Below are positions 60,832 to 64,000 of a stretch of 64,000 nt of DNA, piece by piece. The notes under the pieces are model-generated. The model did no database searches. It worked only from the letters and a program-made list of their open reading frames with translations, and was not told the origin of the DNA. How positions within the stretch are numbered: the first letter of the stretch is position 1; every line of letters starts with the position of its first letter. The position numbers were made by a program, and so were the translations under genes. Source of the stretch: CAVXFB01 sp963760935. GTDB taxonomy: Bacteria; Planctomycetota; Planctomycetia; Pirellulales; Thermoguttaceae. The stretch covers positions 744,001-808,000 of the forward strand of contig CAVXFB010000006.1 in assembly GCA_963760935.1 (NCBI GenBank). Reading direction: 5' to 3'.

Positions 60832-62472
60832 TCAGCCTACCTGTCCGATCCAATTGCGAAGTACGTTGGCAGCCGTGTCGGGGTCGTGCTCGATCAACTC
60901 CGAAAGCTCGTCGCGCGTCGACCGGCTGGCTTCGTGAAATCGCCGGGCGTGAGGTCGCGGCACGCGCGGCGCTTGGGCGATGGCCTCCGGCGCATCGGCG
61001 CCAGCAACGTCCGGCGTGGCGTTTGCTTCGGCTACGGCTGGGCGCCTGGCGAACATCGATCGCAGCGTGAGTAGAGCCGTCATTGCCAGGGCGATAATGC
61101 CCAGCATGCGCCACGAGTTCCGCGCCCAACTCAACAGATTCTCCCTAAGAGTCGGAATCGGCCGGTTATCAGGGGCGACGTCCGCAAATGCCGTCACCGT
61201 GACCAGCTCCGTTGCCCTTGCCGCGCCTGCCGGCATGGGAAGCAGTTGCGCTACATAGGCTTGGATTTTTGCCGATTCGACGGTCCGAATCTGCTCCAGG
61301 CTGGCCGGATCTGGAGACCGAAGGTCGGACTCCGTCTGGGCCGGATTCTGCTTTCGCCAGATCTGCCGGAAATAGTCCATCGGCACGCCAATCGTAACCC
61401 GGGCCACTATGGGAGTTGGGTCGATGCTTTCGTTGTCGGCGTGTTCATCCGGACCCCGATTGAACTCGTCGGATTTTCCACTGTCGTTCTCTTGTGATCC
61501 GCCAATGACCGCCTTGAGCATCGCGGCCATGTTGGGCTGTAGGAGCGGGCTTGGCGACGGGGCAGACCTATGGTCGTCGCTCGTCGGCTGCCGATCGTCA
61601 TGTTGTTCGTTGCCCGTTGTACCGGCCTGCGACCCACCTTTCGCCTGCGAACGATGCTCGGCGGAAAGTGCGATGTTGGTTTCAACGGTCACGTTGGGTA
61701 TTTTGCAGAGCGCGTTGAGAATCTTAACTTTGAGGTCTTGCTCGTAGGCTCGCTTCAGCGAAATGTAGCGGTTCTCGCCTGATCCGCCGCCGCCCTCTAG
61801 CGTGCCGCGCCAGGCGCGCCCCGTGGAATCCGAAACCGTGACGTTCTCCGGCTTCAGTCCCGCGATCGCACCAACCAACAAGCCACGAATGGCTGGAACG
61901 AGCCGTTCGTCGAGTTGACCGGAACCGGCCGGCGTCACGAAAGCCGAAGCGGTGATCAGCTTGTCCTTGAAACCGCCCGGGCGGTTGTCGATATCGAAAA
62001 GCACGACTGCGTGATCAACCCCGTGCATCTCACCAATCGCCTGAGCCAACACCTCTTGCTTGGCGATCTTCAATCGCTCACGATCGCGCTCCGAGCCAAT
62101 TTCCATCATCGAGCCGTTCATAACCGCATCGTACAGAGCAGCGCCAAGCTTCTTCGGCAACGCCTTGCCGGTGGCCAACGCCGCCATGTAGTCTCCCTCT
62201 TGACCTCGCGGCACGTAGATCGAAGTTCCGCGAATGTCGTATCGCTTCAGCTTCGCCTTGGCAAACGCGGCTTCCATGGCCGGCATATCCGCCGCGGCAA
62301 CGGGCACGCCGTGCATCAGGTCGACGTACGTCGGCGACACTTCGTGGACAGATAGGTACCCGATGCTCAGGAAGACCATTAGCACAGCGGCGCCTAATGT
62401 CAGACGCCCGCTCGGTGTCATCGAGCGGAGTAGATCGTAGAGCTGGGTGGTTGCCCGATTGATGAGATCCAT
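60832..62472 (-). CDS. fliF: Flagellar MS-ring protein FliF
   Basis: 546 aa. N-terminal membrane helix (LTLGAAVLMVFLSIGYLSVH) and ring-building motifs RRDxL-type KLKRYDIRGTSIYVPRGQEG and ALPKKLGAALYDAVMNGSMM; then RGLLVGAIAGLKPENVTVSD and a Ser/Asp-rich loop. A second helix (WRMLGIIALAMTALLTLRSM) leads to the C-terminal FliG-binding tail ENxDxAANVLRNWI-like (EHDPDTAANVLRNWIGQVG). It forms the inner-membrane base of the motor. Confidence 0.95.
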   Translation of the reverse strand: MDLINRATTQLYDLLRSMTPSGRLTLGAAVLMVFLSIGYLSVHEVSPTYVDLMHGVPVAAADMPAMEAAFAKAKLKRYDIRGTSIYVPRGQEGDYMAALATGKALPKKLGAALYDAVMNGSMMEIGSERDRERLKIAKQEVLAQAIGEMHGVDHAVVLFDIDNRPGGFKDKLITASAFVTPAGSGQLDERLVPAIRGLLVGAIAGLKPENVTVSDSTGRAWRGTLEGGGGSGENRYISLKRAYEQDLKVKILNALCKIPNVTVETNIALSAEHRSQAKGGSQAGTTGNEQHDDRQPTSDDHRSAPSPSPLLQPNMAAMLKAVIGGSQENDSGKSDEFNRGPDEHADNESIDPTPIVARVTIGVPMDYFRQIWRKQNPAQTESDLRSPDPASLEQIRTVESAKIQAYVAQLLPMPAGAARATELVTVTAFADVAPDNRPIPTLRENLLSWARNSWRMLGIIALAMTALLTLRSMFARRPAVAEANATPDVAGADAPEAIAQAPRVPRPHARRFHEASRSTRDELSELIEHDPDTAANVLRNWIGQVG

Positions 62473-62520
62473 CCGGTGAATTGAAATGGCGCTAGTTGAC
62501 GGGTGATTGGCGGTTGCTTG

Positions 62521-63036
62521 TTATTGGTTGGAAGAAAAGGGGACAGTCCCCATTTGCCGGATCGGCCCGGAGGGTGCTTTGCACAAATGGGGGCTGTCCC
62601 CCTTTTTCCCGGCGGGACGCGGGATTCGCAATGTGAAGGCCGATCCGCCGTCCGGACAATTGACGGCTAATACACTGCCACCGTGCAATTCGGCGATGCG
62701 TGCAACGACGGCCAAGCCCCAGTTGGCCCCACGCTGTTCGGCCGAAGCCAACTCAGCCGTGTCGGCGATTTCCAATTCCAGGGCATCCGGCCCGGCGGCT
62801 GAAATGGCAATCAGCGAGCCTCCCTCGGGCATCGAATCCACGGCGTTAAGCACCAGGTCTCGCACGGCCCTGCGCAGCAGCTCGCGATCGGCCGTGACCG
62901 ACTCGTCCCGCGGGATGTCCACGACCGTCTTGATCGCTTGGGCCACGAAGCGGGCTTGCAGCGGTCGGCAGACTTCGTCGAACAACTCGCGTAAGTGGAA
63001 AGTCTCCCAATAGCGATCGGCCGAAGGGAATGACAT
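62521..63036 (-). CDS. Histidine-kinase-like ATPase domain protein, first gene of the flagellar operon
   Basis: 171 aa, only the catalytic half of a kinase. The N-box is LVLNAVDSMPEGG, a degenerate G1 lies in ISAAGPDALELEIADTAELA and the late G-box is QRGANWGLAVVARIAELHGG. It ends at CPDGGSAFTLRIPRP followed by a tail contributed by a palindromic element (see 62530-62608). No dimerisation or phospho-acceptor His domain is present. It may act with a separate partner or be a truncated sensor. It lies 48 bases upstream of fliF. Confidence 0.7.
   Translation of the reverse strand: MSFPSADRYWETFHLRELFDEVCRPLQARFVAQAIKTVVDIPRDESVTADRELLRRAVRDLVLNAVDSMPEGGSLIAISAAGPDALELEIADTAELASAEQRGANWGLAVVARIAELHGGSVLAVNCPDGGSAFTLRIPRPAGKKGDSPHLCKAPSGPIRQMGTVPFSSNQ
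62530..62608 (+). repeat. Palindromic element at the 3' end of the kinase-like gene
   Basis: Left arm about 62530-62556 (GGAAGAAAAGGGGACAGTCC...) and right arm about 62584-62608 (CAAATGGGGGCTGTCCCCCT...) form an imperfect inverted repeat around a 27-base core, CCGGATCGGCCCGGAGGGTG and CTTTGCA. The element supplies the last residues of the kinase frame, including its stop region. The core is 22/27 identical (by eye) to that of the uvrA element, in opposite orientation. Confidence 0.8.
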
Positions 63037-63521
63037 GGCGTTTGTCCCAATTGAGTATGCGGCTTCCGTCCGACAAGCGGCACGGGTTGCAGTGTAGAAG
63101 ACCAGTGAAAAGCGGGCGGTTTGTACCCGAAACGTGCCGGAACTGTCAATGCAGTTTCGAGCCGTTGGCGAGAGATGCTCGTGCCCAACGCCGTTTTCGA
63201 CAGTATGCGGAAAATCGTGTGCCGCCCCCGATGCCCTTGTTGGACAGTAATTTGTGGCCGATACAACGAACCCCGTGGTCTGCGATGACCGCGGGGTTGG
63301 CGCGAATTAGCAGGGTTGCTCGCTAATGCGCCCGCTTTCTTGCCTTCGCTCGGCGCCTGTCTAGAATCCACTTTAGTAGCGGATCTTGGCAATTGGCTTC
63401 TTAAAGAGACATGCCGCAACGGCGTTTTGCAGACGGGCGGTTCGTCGGCGGGTCAACCCCTCGCTTTCGACGTTGCGTGCGGCCTCACTTCCCGAATACG
63501 CGGGAGAAAGGGCGGTGTCCG
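63037..63521. other. Intergenic, with a hairpin at 63269-63298
   Basis: 485 bases between divergent genes. A 12-bp stem (AACCCCGTGGTC against GACCGCGGGGTT, one mismatch) lies at 63269-63298. No T-run follows, so it is not a clear terminator. No gene is recognised; several small open frames look random. Confidence 0.45.
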
Positions 63522-64000
63522 ATGAGACGTTTCCTTGCATCAACGGCAATTGTGATGAGTACGCTGGCGCTGGCGTCCGGATATTCATGGGCCAAAGGAC
63601 CAAACAGTGGGCATTCAAATAATGGAGGGCAGGGCAGCAATAGCGGCATGGGCAACGCGATTCAGAATCTCAACAAGACGTGGAACCAGAATACCAACCA
63701 GAACAGTAACCAGAATGGCAGCAAGCCCTGGATTCAGAACGACAACAAGTCCTCAAATCAGAACATGAACCAGGCAATTCAAAACAGCAACAAATCTTGG
63801 AACCAAGAAAAGAGCAAGGCTTGGAACCAGAATATGAAGTCGCAGCAGACGTTCGATTCGAAAAAGCATCCGGATTTCATGAGCGGATCCGGCACCCACG
63901 ACAACTGGCGTTATCGCTGGAACAACGGCCGGTGGTGGTTCTGGGCTCCCGATAATCGTTGGGCTTGGTACGACGACGGGCGATGGTCGTATGACAATCG
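63522..64000 (+). CDS. Asn/Gln-rich secreted protein (partial)
   Basis: Partial gene; its 3' end lies beyond the window. ATG 63522 opens a signal peptide (MRRFLASTAIVMSTLALASG to WAKG), followed by a low-complexity region with NQNxNQN, NKSWNQ and NQNMKSQ. A Trp/Tyr-rich module then begins: DNWRYRWNNGRWWFWAPDNR and WAWYDDGRWSYDN. Such WxYW...NNGRWW modules are seen in exported planctomycete proteins of unknown function. It could be a surface or matrix protein. Confidence 0.65.
   Translation, partial: MRRFLASTAIVMSTLALASGYSWAKGPNSGHSNNGGQGSNSGMGNAIQNLNKTWNQNTNQNSNQNGSKPWIQNDNKSSNQNMNQAIQNSNKSWNQEKSKAWNQNMKSQQTFDSKKHPDFMSGSGTHDNWRYRWNNGRWWFWAPDNRWAWYDDGRWSYDN

Overview
The window looks like chromosomal DNA of a planctomycete of the Pirellulales type. 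The evidence is two BBP7-type outer-membrane barrels with Cys-rich N-termini, a LEPR-XLL-type secreted protein with VCBS-like repeats, a PEP-CTERM protein, a formylglycine sulfatase, a GloVer-repeat protein, a DUF2961 (GH172) protein and a giant tandem UvrA with an extra C-terminal domain. No rRNA or CRISPR array is present. One tRNA (Ala, anticodon UGC) was found.

Layout. 1-4.3 kb is decayed accessory DNA: a GloVer protein fragment, a hydrolase remnant, a conserved hypothetical with a strong terminator, a class-C-like group II intron inserted just after that terminator, and integrase remnants. 4.3-8.1 kb holds a sulfatase and lepA. 8.1-9.9 kb is mostly gene debris. 10-18 kb is a complete kdp potassium operon: a 26-aa microprotein, kdpF, kdpA, kdpB (broken), kdpC, kdpD and kdpE. 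18.6-23 kb has an S10 peptidase, the end of a tyrosine-recombinase element with short terminal-like repeats, a broken hemW and tRNA-Ala. 23.2-30.5 kb is the tandem uvrA on the minus strand. 30.8-46 kb carries surface and secreted proteins (two BBP7, PEP-CTERM, calpain-like LEPR-XLL) mixed with Nudix, transaldolase, GH172-like, cyclophilin, radical SAM and TraB-like genes. 46-52.7 kb has a sugar isomerase-like gene, arfB, a UVR-motif protein, a lipoprotein hydrolase and a KAS III enzyme. 53.2-63 kb is one minus-strand flagellar operon: kinase-like ATPase, fliF, fliG, fliH, fliI, fliJ, fliN, fliO, fliP, fliQ, fliR and a short flhB. The window ends in an Asn/Gln-rich secreted protein.

Two patterns run across the window. 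First, a family of short palindromic elements sits inside protein-coding genes. It is in hemW (99 bp net, flanked by a 6-bp direct repeat, in frame), in uvrA (75 bp with perfect 24-bp arms, in frame) and at the 3' end of the flagellar kinase-like gene. The three copies share the same core and resemble the behaviour of Rickettsia palindromic elements. Second, about a dozen conserved genes carry single frame breaks (RT, kdpB, hemW, uvrA, tal, isomerase, hydrolase, fliH and others). Most are explained by loss or gain of one base in a homopolymer or loss of one CG/GC dinucleotide, so consensus errors must be excluded before calling them pseudogenes.
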